The notes: generated by a model from the letters alone, not told the origin. DNA of 64,000 nt from Parasediminibacterium sp046546515 (GCF_046546515.1 NZ_JBKHKJ010000005.1:1-64000), one strand, 5' to 3'. Counted from the stretch's first letter, positions 8,073 to 16,947 are shown. A program made the numbers and translations.

Positions 8073-8735
8073 ATGGATATTCGCAAACATCCCATAGCAA
8101 CGCTGGTTAAAAAAGACATACTGCTGGAAACAAGGCAACAATACACCTTATATGGCATATTGCTATATGTTGCTTCTACCACTTTTGTTATTTATTTGTC
8201 TATGGGGCAGCCCGAACAGCAGGTTTGGAACGGCTTATTCTGGATAACCCAATTGTTTATTTGCATCAATGCTGTTGCCAAAAGCTTTTTGCAGGAAAGC
8301 AGGGGCAGGATGCTGTATTTTTATTCAATTGCAGGGGCTACTGATTTTATTATTGCAAAATTAATATTCAACCTACTGCTCATGCTGGTGATGAGCAGTA
8401 TATGCCTTGCTTTGTTTGCCCTGTTGCTGGGAAACCCAGTAAACAATATGGGTACTTTTATTGGCATCACTTTGCTGGGCGGTGCAAGCCTTAGCTTGGT
8501 GTTTACTTTCTTAGCAGCCATTGCAGCAAGGGCGCAACAATCTGCCGCTTTAATGGCCATCATGGGCTTCCCTATTATCATACCACAAATATTGCTACTG
8601 ATGAAAATATCTGTCCCAGCTTTCAGCGATGTGGTAATGGAAGGCTGGCTGCAACTGGTATATTCCCTAGCTGGCTTGGATGTATTGATTATTGCCCTAG
8701 CCATTATCCTTTTCCCTTTTTTGTGGAAAGATTAA
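8073..8735 (+). CDS. ccmB: Heme exporter protein B (cytochrome c maturation)
   Basis: Membrane component of the CcmAB(C) ABC transporter used in cytochrome c maturation. The 220-residue protein has about six hydrophobic segments and the CcmB pattern: KKDILLETRQQYTLYGILLYVASTTFVIY, an ESRGRMLYFYS loop, and AARAQQSAALMAIMGFPIIIPQILL. An upstream TTG at 8061 is in frame, but the ATG at 8073 is preferred because MDIRK..TLVKKDILLE matches the usual N-terminus. ccmA and ccmC are not adjacent upstream or downstream, so the gene stands alone here. Confidence 0.9.
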   Translation: MDIRKHPIATLVKKDILLETRQQYTLYGILLYVASTTFVIYLSMGQPEQQVWNGLFWITQLFICINAVAKSFLQESRGRMLYFYSIAGATDFIIAKLIFNLLLMLVMSSICLALFALLLGNPVNNMGTFIGITLLGGASLSLVFTFLAAIAARAQQSAALMAIMGFPIIIPQILLLMKISVPAFSDVVMEGWLQLVYSLAGLDVLIIALAIILFPFLWKD

Positions 8736-8747
8736 TATTTTTTTTGC

Positions 8748-8856
8748 CACAAAGGCACGAAGGCTCAAAGTAGCACGAAGGAATTAAGCAAAGAAAAAAA
8801 TTGTACATTTCGTTACTACTCAGGTGCAAGTTTGTGTGTTTGTGCCTTCATAGCAG
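8748..8856. repeat. Dispersed GCCACAAAGGCACGAAGG inverted repeat
   Basis: GCCACAAAGGCACGAAGG at 8750 and a partial inverted partner (TTTGTGCCTTC near 8839). It is one of at least seven loci of this family in the window (also about 14886-15143, 16109-16146, 18350-18480, 36530-36655, 42724-42765, 59574-59712). Being between convergent ccmB and hisD it could act as a weak terminator. Confidence 0.6.
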
Positions 8857-8923
8857 GTTAACCAAAATTACATCTAAGTAATAATCTATTTTGACCTTTT
8901 TATTATGTGGCAAAAAAAGTAAA

Positions 8924-10204
8924 TCAAGCCAGCCTGATAGCCACTGCGTTCGCATGTGCATCTAGCCCTTCCGCTATGGCCATCAATTCAACAGTATTGG
9001 CTATGTGCTGCAAGCCCTCTTTGGTCAATTGCTGGAAGGTTATTTTCTTTACAAAGCTATCCACGCTTACGCCGCTGTATGCCTTGGCAAAACCATTGGT
9101 GGGCAGGGTATGGTTGGTGCCGCTAGCATAGTCACCTACGCTCTCGGGCGAGTAATTCCCTAGGAATATAGACCCTGCGTTTATTATCTTTTCGCCTATG
9201 GCGGCTGCATCGGCACAACTAATAATTAAATGCTCTGCGGCATATTCATTTACTAAATCTATTGCCGCTGCTATGTCGCTTACAATAATTGCTTTACTGT
9301 TTTGCAGGGCTTTTAGTGCAATTGTTGCCCTAGGCAATAAAGCCACTTGTTTTTCTAGTTCTGCCATTACATTTTGGGCAACTAGTTCATTTGTTGTTAC
9401 CAGCACCACTTGGCTGTCTGGGCCATGCTCGGCTTGGCTAAGCAGGTCAGCCGCTACAAAAGCAGGGTTTGCTGTTTCATCTGCCAATACGCATACTTCG
9501 CTGGGTCCTGCGGGCATGTCTATGGCAATGCCTTCCTGCTGTATCATTTGCTTGGCACAGGTTACATATTGATTGCCAGGGCCAAAAATTTTATATACCT
9601 GTGGCACGGATGCAGTACCATAGGCCATCGCCCCAATGGCTTGCACACCACCGATTTTGTAAACTTTAGTGATGCCTGCAACTGACGCAGCAAACAATAT
9701 GGCTGGGTGCAGCTTTCCTTCCTTATTTGGGGGGGAGCATAATATTATTTCTTTGCAGCCCGCCAGTTGGGCAGGTAGGCCCAGCATTAAAATAGTTGAA
9801 AATAGGGGGGCAGAGCCGCCTGGAATGTACAAGCCCACTTTTTCTATGCCTACGCTTTTGCGCCAGCATTGTATGCCGGGGGTGGTTTCTACTATTTCCA
9901 CGGGGCTAAGCTGTTTTTGGTGGAACAACTTGATGTTGCTTGCCGCTTGCAGGATGGCTTGTTTTAAATCGGTTCCCAATAAAGAATTGGCTTCTTCCAT
10001 TTCTTGTGCCGAAACTACGAAATTGGGCAAGGATACTCCGTCAAACTGGGCAGTATATTTAACCACAGCTTCATCGCCAGACAATTTTACATCATCCAAA
10101 ACAGCTTTTACTTTTTGCTGCAAAAAACTATTGTCGATGGCAGGGCGTTTTATGTTTTTGCCGCTTGTTGTGCTAGCATCCCGTAAATCAATTATTTGAA
10201 GCAT
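8924..10204 (-). CDS. hisD: Histidinol dehydrogenase
   Basis: Catalyses the last two steps of histidine synthesis, L-histidinol to L-histidine, with two NAD+ and Zn2+. The 426-residue protein is full length. Motifs: FGPGNQYV, DMPAGPSEVCVLAD, LLSQAEHGPDSQV (Zn-ligand and catalytic region), SPESVGDYASGTNHTLPT with the Zn-ligand Asp, and the C-terminal EGLDAHANAVAIRL with the final Zn-ligand His. It lies 64 bp downstream of hisG on the same strand and should be in the same leader-controlled operon. No further his gene follows, which is unusual because Bacteroidota often keep a longer his operon. Confidence 0.97.
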   Translation of the reverse strand: MLQIIDLRDASTTSGKNIKRPAIDNSFLQQKVKAVLDDVKLSGDEAVVKYTAQFDGVSLPNFVVSAQEMEEANSLLGTDLKQAILQAASNIKLFHQKQLSPVEIVETTPGIQCWRKSVGIEKVGLYIPGGSAPLFSTILMLGLPAQLAGCKEIILCSPPNKEGKLHPAILFAASVAGITKVYKIGGVQAIGAMAYGTASVPQVYKIFGPGNQYVTCAKQMIQQEGIAIDMPAGPSEVCVLADETANPAFVAADLLSQAEHGPDSQVVLVTTNELVAQNVMAELEKQVALLPRATIALKALQNSKAIIVSDIAAAIDLVNEYAAEHLIISCADAAAIGEKIINAGSIFLGNYSPESVGDYASGTNHTLPTNGFAKAYSGVSVDSFVKKITFQQLTKEGLQHIANTVELMAIAEGLDAHANAVAIRLA

Positions 10205-10268
10205 ATCTTCTTTTTAAAACACGAATTTTAGCGAATTACACGAATTTGTATCCCTAATTCAAAATAGC

Positions 10269-11159
10269 CTACAGAATCATTTTCTCAATAGGTACTACCA
10301 AAATGCCCTGTGCCCCCAAGGTTTTCAACTGTTCAATTATATCCCAGAAGTCGCTTTCTTTTATCACGCTGTGCACGCTGCTCCACCCTTCTGTGGCCAA
10401 TGGCAAAACGGTTGGGCTTTTCATGCCGGGTAATAGCTGGATGATTTTGTCAAGGTTTTCATTGGGCGCATTCAGCAACACATATTTGTTGTTCTTTGCC
10501 TTTTTTACCGATTGTATGCGGAAAATGAGCTTGTCAAGCAATTGCTGCTGAATGGCATCCAAGTTTTTGTTCTTGATAAGTATCGCTTCTGATTTCAGGA
10601 TAACTTCTACCTCCTTCAACCCATTCATAAATAAGGTTGAGCCGCTACTAACCAAGTCGCAGATGGCTTCGGCCAGCCCTATACCGGGTGCTATTTCCAC
10701 GCTGCCGCTAATTTCGTGTATCTCAGCTTTTATATTGTTTTTGTCTAGGAAACTTTGCAGGATAACAGGGTAGGAGGTGGCTATTTTTTTGCCTTGCAGG
10801 TAAGTAGCATCGGTATATTCATCGTTGCGGCCTATGGCAATGCTCAAGCGGCATTTGCCAAAGCCCAGTTTTTCTGCCTCATCTACCTTTTTATTTTTTT
10901 CAAACACTACGTTTTCGCCTACAAAGCCAATATCGGCCACGCCGTCTTCCACATATTGTGGTATATCATCGTCCCTCAAAAAAAACACTTCCAACGGGTA
11001 GTTACTGGCATCTGCTTTTAATTTGTTCACGCCATTGCTAATGTCTATCCCGCATTCTTTTAATAGTTTGATGCTATCGTCGTGCAGCCGCCCGCTTTTT
11101 TGGATGGCTAATTTCAATTTGCCCCCATTGTTGTAAGGGGTGTTTTCAATATTACTCAT
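10269..11159 (-). CDS. hisG: ATP phosphoribosyltransferase, long form
   Basis: First and committed step of histidine synthesis: ATP plus PRPP to phosphoribosyl-ATP, feedback-inhibited by histidine. The 296-residue protein is the long HisG(L) form. The catalytic domain includes VEDGVADIGFVGENV and the PRPP-binding stretch EIAPGIGLAEAICDLVSSGSTL. An ACT-like regulatory C-terminal domain (about residues 220-296, KYVLLNAPNENLDKIIQLLPG...ILVVPIEKMIL) replaces the need for HisZ. The gene is preceded by a leader peptide with three His codons and an intrinsic terminator, so transcription is likely controlled by attenuation. First gene of hisG-hisD. Confidence 0.97.
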   Translation of the reverse strand: MSNIENTPYNNGGKLKLAIQKSGRLHDDSIKLLKECGIDISNGVNKLKADASNYPLEVFFLRDDDIPQYVEDGVADIGFVGENVVFEKNKKVDEAEKLGFGKCRLSIAIGRNDEYTDATYLQGKKIATSYPVILQSFLDKNNIKAEIHEISGSVEIAPGIGLAEAICDLVSSGSTLFMNGLKEVEVILKSEAILIKNKNLDAIQQQLLDKLIFRIQSVKKAKNNKYVLLNAPNENLDKIIQLLPGMKSPTVLPLATEGWSSVHSVIKESDFWDIIEQLKTLGAQGILVVPIEKMIL

Positions 11160-11195
11160 TATTTATGTTTAAGTTTTTTAGTTTATTTATAGGGC

Positions 11196-11237
11196 ATAAA
11201 ATAAAAACAGGCTTACTGCTATATGTAGTAAGCCTGT
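11196..11237 (-). terminator. his operon attenuator terminator
   Basis: On the minus strand a 10-bp perfect stem (ACAGGCTTAC / GTAAGCCTGT, 11228-11237 with 11207-11216) with an ~11-nt loop is followed by TTTTTATTTTA. It lies 31 bp after the leader-peptide stop and ~40 bp before hisG, the expected place for an attenuator. No alternative antiterminator stem has been worked out. Confidence 0.85.
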
Positions 11238-11268
11238 AGCTATATATGTTCCTGCGCAACACAATATC

Positions 11269-11328
11269 TTATTGCTTACCCTTGGGCAATTGATGGTAAT
11301 GATGATATAGTGCCGTAATTTTTTTCAT
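11269..11328 (-). CDS. His operon leader peptide
   Basis: A 19-residue ORF, MKKITALYHHYHQLPKGKQ, with three His codons in a four-codon run (residues 9, 10 and 12). It is followed after 31 bp by a strong intrinsic terminator and then hisG. Ribosome stalling at the His codons when charged tRNA-His is scarce would be expected to disfavour the terminator, as in classical his attenuation. An excellent promoter match ends just 4 bp before the ATG, so the transcript may start at or very near the start codon. The reading is direct; the mechanism is inferred by analogy with enterobacterial hisL. Confidence 0.85.
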   Translation of the reverse strand: MKKITALYHHYHQLPKGKQ

Positions 11329-11332
11329 GCCG

Positions 11333-11362
11333 CAAAAATAGGGGAAAAGGTAAAAAAGCAAA
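11333..11362 (-). promoter_or_regulatory. his operon promoter (Bacteroidota type)
   Basis: On the minus strand TTTG (11359-11362), an 18-bp spacer and TATTTTTG (11333-11340) match the Bacteroidota primary sigma consensus TTTG-N~19-TAnnTTTG. The leader-peptide ATG begins 4 bp further on, which suggests a leaderless or nearly leaderless leader-peptide mRNA. Confidence 0.7.
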
Positions 11363-11397
11363 ATTTTATTACGGAACTAAAATTCCCGCATTGAAAA

Positions 11398-11478
11398 TAA
11401 ATTTTCCAATCAATTTGCCAAGAATGCACGAATAGGCAGGAATAAAATATTATTGGGCATTCGTGCATTTGTGGCAAC
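11398..11478. repeat. Long imperfect inverted repeat upstream of the his promoter
   Basis: TTTGCCAAGAATGCACGAAT and its near complement ATTCGTGCATTTGTGGCAA can form a long hairpin. It is a variant of the GCCACAAA.GCACGAA repeat family. The rest of the gap 11363-11637 shows no gene. Confidence 0.55.
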
Positions 11479-11637
11479 AAAAGCGTTAATACATATACTT
11501 TAACAATTAAAATATCCTTAGGCAGCACAATGAATAATCGTGTGTCTTAGCTTCGCAGCCAGTTTTTTTAGTAATCATGGCTTTCATTGATAAATTTTAA
11601 GTAAACCCTCTATTTTTTTAAAAAATTTTCACCGTTT

Positions 11638-13164
11638 ATGCGCCAGTTCTATTCTTTTGTTGCTTTTTTTATCCTAATCACTAGTGGCTCTTTTGGGCAG
11701 GCTAAGATATTGTTTGATGCAACAAAAGCTGAGTCTGCTGGCAATACTGCCGACTGGGTGATAGATGCAGATTTGCACAACATCAACTGGAGCCCAGGCC
11801 CTAAGACAGGCGGCACACACTCCAACCCCCAAAGAATACCCACGCCTGCTCAAAGCACCATCACTGCCAGTACTCCTGAAACCTACTGGACAGGTGCATT
11901 ATCTAGCTGGGGTATTGATTGCGTAAACAAAGGATACACAGTAGAAACGCTACCCTATACAGGCAAAATAACCTATGGCGATGCCACTAATGTGCAAGAC
12001 CTAAGCAATTATACTGTTTTTGCAGTATGCGAACCCAATATACAGTTTACTGTTGCCGAAAAAACGGCCATGATGGAGTTCATCAAAAACGGTGGCGGAT
12101 TGTTTATGATTTCTGACCATGCAGGCGCAGACAGGAATAGCGACGGTTGGGATGCAAGGGCTATCTGGGACGATTTTATAAAAAACAACAGCTTGCAGGC
12201 CAACCCTTTTGGCATATATTTTGACTCTGCCTCTTTTTCAGGAACATTCTCAAATTTGGCTGCCCTGCCAGCCAACGATACCCTGTTGCACGGGCCTATG
12301 GGTAACGTAACAACTGTAAAATGGAGCAGCGGCACATCCCTGACTATTTCCCCGTCGGCTAACCAAACCGTAAAAGCAGTTATTTATAAATCAGGCACCT
12401 CGGGAAATAGTAATGTCCTTTGTGCCTACGCACGCTACGGCAAAGGAAGGGTAGTTGCTATTGGCGACAGCTCGCCCTTTGACGATGGCACGGGCAACCC
12501 ATCTTCTACATTATATACTGGCTATACGGGCGATGTTTCGGGCAATCACCAAAGACTGATTATGAACGCCACTATTTGGCTGGCCACTTTGCCAATAGTT
12601 ACGCCCGTGAAATTTGTGAGCGCTAGGGGCAATAACACCAATGGAACTACAACGTTGGTTTGGCAGGCAGACGAAACAAACCTGCAGGCCAATAGCTACC
12701 AAATAGAACGTTCCAATGATGGTATAAATTTTTTAATAGCAGGAAATGTAACAGCAAAAAAAACTGGCAGCGTGGTAGCTACTTACCAATGGCAAGCTGC
12801 TGAAAATATTAATGGCAGCGTATATTACCGTATTGTTGCTAATGAAAATGGCAGCAAAACTTACTCGCAAGTAATTGCCTTGGGCATTAATGGCAGCAAG
12901 CAAGTTTCTATTTATCCCAACCCTTCCCCTGCAAATTATGCAGGAACGTTTACCATAAGTGGGTTGCAAAATGGCACAACAATATCCATTTCAAACTTGC
13001 AAGGCAAGCGTTATTACCAAGCCGTAGCCACAGGCACAAATGCTATATGGAATGGCTGCAATAACAAAGGCCTAAAAGTAGCGGCAGGTATATATATTGT
13101 AAGTGTAAAAGATGCTGGCAGTGCTGAATACACTGCTGGCAAAATAGTAGTAACGGGCAGGTAA
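11638..13164 (+). CDS. Secreted protein with T9SS type A sorting domain
   Basis: A 508-residue exported protein. Signal peptide is residues 1-21 (FYSFVAFFILITSGSFGQ). Residues about 25-310 form an alpha/beta region that resembles the glutamine-amidotransferase-like fold of DUF4350-type proteins (SNYTVFAVCEPNIQFTVAEK, FIKNGGGLFMISDHAGADR, YGKGRVVAIGDSSPFDDG), without an obvious catalytic Cys. Residues about 325-405 resemble a fibronectin-like module (WQADETNLQANSYQIERS, YQWQAAENINGSVYYRIVANE). The last ~80 residues are a T9SS type A C-terminal domain (SIYPNPSPA...GLKVAAGIYIVSV...GKIVVTGR). It should cross the outer membrane by T9SS. Substrate unknown. Confidence 0.8.
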   Translation: MRQFYSFVAFFILITSGSFGQAKILFDATKAESAGNTADWVIDADLHNINWSPGPKTGGTHSNPQRIPTPAQSTITASTPETYWTGALSSWGIDCVNKGYTVETLPYTGKITYGDATNVQDLSNYTVFAVCEPNIQFTVAEKTAMMEFIKNGGGLFMISDHAGADRNSDGWDARAIWDDFIKNNSLQANPFGIYFDSASFSGTFSNLAALPANDTLLHGPMGNVTTVKWSSGTSLTISPSANQTVKAVIYKSGTSGNSNVLCAYARYGKGRVVAIGDSSPFDDGTGNPSSTLYTGYTGDVSGNHQRLIMNATIWLATLPIVTPVKFVSARGNNTNGTTTLVWQADETNLQANSYQIERSNDGINFLIAGNVTAKKTGSVVATYQWQAAENINGSVYYRIVANENGSKTYSQVIALGINGSKQVSIYPNPSPANYAGTFTISGLQNGTTISISNLQGKRYYQAVATGTNAIWNGCNNKGLKVAAGIYIVSVKDAGSAEYTAGKIVVTGR

Positions 13165-13199
13165 TTACAGCTTTAAAATCAAGTATAAATTTTCTTGCT

Positions 13200-13243
13200 T
13201 ACACAGGCTACTCCAATTTTTGGGGCGGCCTGTTCTTTTGTGT
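13200..13243 (+). terminator. Possible intrinsic terminator after the T9SS protein gene
   Basis: ACAGGC and GCCTGT arms with additional CC/GG pairing are followed by TCTTTTG. It lies about 35 bp after the stop. The stem is imperfect. Confidence 0.45.
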
Positions 13244-13358
13244 ACTATTTGCTTTTTAGTTTTAAACCTTCTTTTAAACCAATAGTCTTTTGGCTAAGGG
13301 GAGTCTAATAGTATTTTTGATTTGCCAGTTTAAAATATATTTGCCAAAAAACAGCTAT

Positions 13359-14879
13359 ATGAATAAAATGAAACCTCTTTTTTTATTGTTTATCGGGTTA
13401 TGGGTATCCTCGTTGTATGCAAACGTAGTACCCAATGGTTTGTTTTGTGATAATGCTGTGCTGCAGCGTGGCGTGGCGGTGCCAGTTTGGGGCATTGCCG
13501 ATGATGGCGAAAAAGTAACAGTAACCTTTGCCGGGCAAACCGTAAGCACGGTGGCGGCACAGGGGCAATGGATGTTGAAATTAAAGCCTTTAAAAGCTGG
13601 CGGCCCTTATGAAATGACTATTCAAGGGAATAATACAGTAAAACTGGTGAATATACTAGTGGGCGAGGTATGGATATGCAGCGGGCAAAGCAACATGGAA
13701 AGGCAATTGGGCCTAAGAGGAGGGCAAAAGCCCATATTGAATTGGTTGGCAGAAGCTGCGGATGCCAACTATCCTGAAATAAGGGAATTTGCATTGAGCC
13801 ACGTTGCATCGACCACCCCTTTGCCAAATGTAATAAGCAAGTGGGTAGTTTGCGACACTGGCACTGTAAAAAATTTTTCGGCAGTAGGCTATTTTTTTGG
13901 CAGCACCCTTTATAAAAACCTGAAAGTGCCTATTGGGCTTATCCATTCCTCATGGGGTGGAACGTCAGCTGAAAAGTGGGCTAGCCGTGATGCCCTGGAA
14001 GCCAACCCTGAACTGAAAACATTGGTAGAACGATACGACAAATCAATAATAGATTACCCAGCAGCACTGCAAAAATACAATGATAATGAAGCCACTATAT
14101 TGGCAAAATGGGCGGCAGACACGGCAGCAGCAAGGCAAAGCAGCAAGCCTTTGCCCCGCAAGCCAGCAGCCCCGATAGACCCTGTGAAATCGGGGGATTG
14201 TGGCGGTTTGTTCAATGCCATGATTAACCCATTGATACCTTATGCTATCAAAGGCGTAATCTGGTACCAAGGCGAGTCGAACGTTTCAAGGTCAAAGCAA
14301 TACCAAACCTTGTTTTCGACCATGATAACCGACTGGCGCAGCAGGTGGGCTATTGGCAATTTCCCTTTTTTGTTTGTGCAAATAGCACCGTTCAGGACAA
14401 ACACGCCCGAGCTAAGGGAAGCACAATTGATTGCCCTACAAAAAACACCCAACACGGCAATGGTGGTAACACTTGACTGTGGCGACTCCATCGACATACA
14501 CCCAACAAATAAAAGGCCTGTGGGAGAGCGGCTTGCGCTAGCTGCAAGGGCAATTGCCTACAATGAAAAGAAACTGGAGTATTCTGGCCCAGTGTATGAA
14601 GGCTATACAAAAAAAGATGGCAAAATAGAAATTAGCTTCACGCACAAGGGCGGTGGCTTGGTAGCTAAAGATGGGGATTTAATAGGGTTTACCATTTCAT
14701 CGGATGGCAAAACATTTGTTCCTGCCAAAGCCAGCATACAAGGTGATAAAGTAGTGGTGTATAGCGATGATGTAAAACAACCTAAGGCAGCAAGATACGC
14801 ATTTGTAAACAATGCTTTTGGCAATTTATTCAACAAGGAAGGCTTGCCAGCCAGCCCTTTCAGGACGGATGTGGAATAG
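13359..14879 (+). CDS. Sialate O-acetylesterase (SASA family)
   Basis: Removes O-acetyl groups from sialic acids or related acetylated sugars. The ATG at 13359 gives a signal peptide (MKPLFLLFIGLWVSSLYA) and is preferred to the upstream TTG at 13290. The 506-residue protein has an N-terminal beta-domain (LFCDNAVLQRGVAVPVWG) and the SGNH-type SASA catalytic domain, with nucleophile motif ICSGQSNMER, oxyanion/Gly segment HSSWGGTSAEKW, WYQGESN, and DIHPTNKRPVGERLA with the catalytic Asp/His. The C-terminal ~90 residues are a beta-rich accessory domain. It probably acts in the periplasm or on the surface on glycans. No PUL partner genes are adjacent, so the true substrate is uncertain. Confidence 0.9.
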   Translation: MNKMKPLFLLFIGLWVSSLYANVVPNGLFCDNAVLQRGVAVPVWGIADDGEKVTVTFAGQTVSTVAAQGQWMLKLKPLKAGGPYEMTIQGNNTVKLVNILVGEVWICSGQSNMERQLGLRGGQKPILNWLAEAADANYPEIREFALSHVASTTPLPNVISKWVVCDTGTVKNFSAVGYFFGSTLYKNLKVPIGLIHSSWGGTSAEKWASRDALEANPELKTLVERYDKSIIDYPAALQKYNDNEATILAKWAADTAAARQSSKPLPRKPAAPIDPVKSGDCGGLFNAMINPLIPYAIKGVIWYQGESNVSRSKQYQTLFSTMITDWRSRWAIGNFPFLFVQIAPFRTNTPELREAQLIALQKTPNTAMVVTLDCGDSIDIHPTNKRPVGERLALAARAIAYNEKKLEYSGPVYEGYTKKDGKIEISFTHKGGGLVAKDGDLIGFTISSDGKTFVPAKASIQGDKVVVYSDDVKQPKAARYAFVNNAFGNLFNKEGLPASPFRTDVE

Positions 14880-14880
14880 T

Positions 14881-15145
14881 TTTTGCTATAAAGGCACAAA
14901 GACACGGAGAAGCACAAAGACAAGATATTTTAAAGGGTACTTAAATAATAGAGCTAATTCTTTTTGAGGTACTGATGAATTTGTTTAAAAGCCTAAAAGG
15001 ATTAAACAATAGTAGCAGTAGGTGCAACCCGTGGTCGCTATTCTCGGCAGTTGGTTGAACTTACTCTTACGTGGTTCTACAACTTTTAAATTATCTTTTC
15101 CTTTATACCATTTCGAGTCTTCGTGCCTTAGTGGCGAAAAAACAT
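14881..15145. repeat. Dispersed repeat pair between convergent genes
   Basis: TAAAGGCACAAAGACACGGAGAAGCACAAAGAC at the left (14889-) and an inverted partner CGAGTCTTCGTGCCTTAGTGGC at 15114-15136. Same family as 8748-8856. Nothing else is seen in the 267-bp gap. Confidence 0.55.
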
Positions 15146-15146
15146 G

Positions 15147-15935
15147 TTACTGAACAGGGGCAGGGACTGTTTTAAAAACTTCTTTCAATACGCTTGCCAG
15201 CCTTAGCCCGGCAATGAGCAATTGCTTTTTCACCAGGGGGGCGTTAGCGTCAACATACGATTGGGGTATTGTTCCATCTTTAAAGTCGTAAACCCTATCC
15301 AAGTACGAGCGTGATTCGTTCATCCAGCTTAGCACATTGATGCGTTGTATCCTTTTTATTTCCACAGGCGTAAAACTGTCATACATTTTTATGCAATCGT
15401 CCAATGTAATATTCTGCGACTCAATAATATCAGTATCCCAAAAGCCATGCAGGTTGCCAGCGTAGGCCGGTGCTGTTACCTGAACTGTATTTCCGCCTTT
15501 GTCCTCTGTATAGCCAGTATGGAGCGGCTGGTGCAAATCGCCTATTAAATGGAAAGCCATCATTATATACTCCTTAATCTTGGAATCACTCAGGTTTTCC
15601 CTGTGCTTTAAAGATGCAATTACGCTGTTTAAAACAGTCAATAGGTTTTTTTCTGAGCTTACATGATACACGCTATCTCTATCAATATCAACATAATGCC
15701 AGCTCCGCATGAAATCGTAATAGCTATTGGACTTGTTTTCATCCATCCAGGTTGCCGCATCCTCAATACTTGTTTTACGCAAATAATGTTTTACTATGTC
15801 TTTTGTACTGTCGTCAAGATAGTGGAAGGCTATTTCTGCAACTAGCCTATGCCCCCTTGCGCCCCAAGCAAAGGATATTTTTGGCATTGAAAACAGGCTT
15901 GCGATAACAAAAAGCGTGATTATTGTCTTTTTCAT
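15147..15935 (-). CDS. Secreted S1/P1-type nuclease
   Basis: A zinc-dependent phosphodiesterase that cleaves single-stranded nucleic acids, likely exported. The ATG at 15935 gives a signal peptide (MKKTIITLFVIASLFSMPKISFA) cleaved to expose Trp, and in this family the mature N-terminal Trp itself binds zinc. Zinc-ligand motifs in order: WGARGHR, ATWMDE, WHYVD, AFHLIGDLHQPLHTG, GGNTV and NLHGFWDTD. Length (262 residues) is normal for the bacterial branch. An upstream ATG at 15956 is in frame but less suited to the signal peptide. Periplasmic or secreted nucleic-acid scavenging is the likely role. Confidence 0.93.
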   Translation of the reverse strand: MKKTIITLFVIASLFSMPKISFAWGARGHRLVAEIAFHYLDDSTKDIVKHYLRKTSIEDAATWMDENKSNSYYDFMRSWHYVDIDRDSVYHVSSEKNLLTVLNSVIASLKHRENLSDSKIKEYIMMAFHLIGDLHQPLHTGYTEDKGGNTVQVTAPAYAGNLHGFWDTDIIESQNITLDDCIKMYDSFTPVEIKRIQRINVLSWMNESRSYLDRVYDFKDGTIPQSYVDANAPLVKKQLLIAGLRLASVLKEVFKTVPAPVQ

Positions 15936-16204
15936 TGAAAAATTTGTAGATATCAAGTGCTAGATAGCAATTTTTATATTTTAGCAATATTAATGAATTT
16001 ATTTCTTTGGTACTTAAAAAAGCATTAAAAATTGTTGTTATTTTTCTCCATAAATACACGATAACACAAATGGATAGGTTAGCCACTAACCGACTAAGAA
16101 GATAAAGTTAGCCACAAAGACACTAAGGCACAAAGAAGCACAAAATTTTATGGGAACGAATAAATGATTATATGCCTAATCTCTCATTTTTAGCAATAAG
16201 GCTC

Positions 16205-16640
16205 TATCTATACTATGGGTTAATTTTTTTCAAAGCCGGGTTTGAAATGGTTTTTTTTTTTGTTTTTCGGTGGGTTATTTTTTTTTGCTACTTCCTTTAT
16301 TTCTTGTAAATCGTTGGTATTCAGTAGTTTATGTTTTTTTAGCCTCATTTTTTATGATAATTTAAGTGAATTTTATGATACTGTATTGATAATGGAATAA
16401 TAGTTTTATTATAATAGAATGATAATTTATTGATAAGAAACTGATAAGATTTTGATGGTGGATTATCATTTTCCTAAGCTAACTAATATCCGATGCGGGA
16501 GGCAAGGCCAAGATGCCCCTAGTTGCTCCTTTAATGTAAAATTGGCAAGAATAAGGTATATAGCCCAAAATAAAAATCCTATATGGGGGAAATATGCCCC
16601 CATGAGTAACCAAATTTTCCCCCATATAGGATTGTCCTTT
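16205..16640 (-). repeat. Palindromic repeat element P, copy 2 (reverse orientation)
   Basis: Holds the palindrome AATCCTATATGGGGGAAA and its complement (16575-16633), the conserved spacer and an 11-bp phased array (16354-16463). The spacer (about 16505-16560) is uninterrupted and keeps a single CCCCTAGTTGC, which is the empty target site for M254 copy 1. Boundaries are approximate. Confidence 0.75.
16354..16463 (-). repeat. 11-bp phased array, 10 units (TGATAANNNNN type)
   Basis: Ten 11-mers in constant phase: ATGATAATTTA, AGTGAATTTTA, TGATACTGTAT, TGATAATGGAA, TAATAGTTTTA, TTATAATAGAA, TGATAATTTAT, TGATAAGAAAC, TGATAAGATTT, TGATGGTGGAT. It is the reverse-complement counterpart of the arrays at 1640 and 48929. 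Confidence 0.85.
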
Positions 16641-16826
16641 TACACAAATCCAAAATCAATACCAACTTTGTAATATATGGCTCCTTCTTTTCATTAGCAC
16701 AATCCGTGTGGTTGGTCTAACCTTAGCTGACTACCCCATAGAACTTATTTTTAATATAAAAAAAACGGCATGATAGTTTACATATATACTCAAAAAACTC
16801 CGAAAAGGTACCGACTTTTTTCGCGA

Positions 16827-16947
16827 AAATCACTCATAAATCACTCATAAATCACTCATAAATCACTCATAAATCACTCATAAATCACTCATAAATCACT
16901 CATAAATCACTCATAAATCACTCACTAATCACTCACAAATCACTCAC
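16827..16947 (+). repeat. Near-perfect 11-bp tandem repeat, 11 units
   Basis: Eight identical AAATCACTCAT units, then AAATCACTCAC, TAATCACTCAC and AAATCACTCAC. The homogeneity suggests recent expansion compared with the degenerate arrays elsewhere. Like them it is followed by an AAAAAACATAAA..CAATGAGTTA box (about 16952-16985). Confidence 0.95.

Noticed and set aside
16827..16947. Possible CRISPR array
   Set aside because: Units are contiguous 11-mers without spacers, and there are no cas genes in the window.
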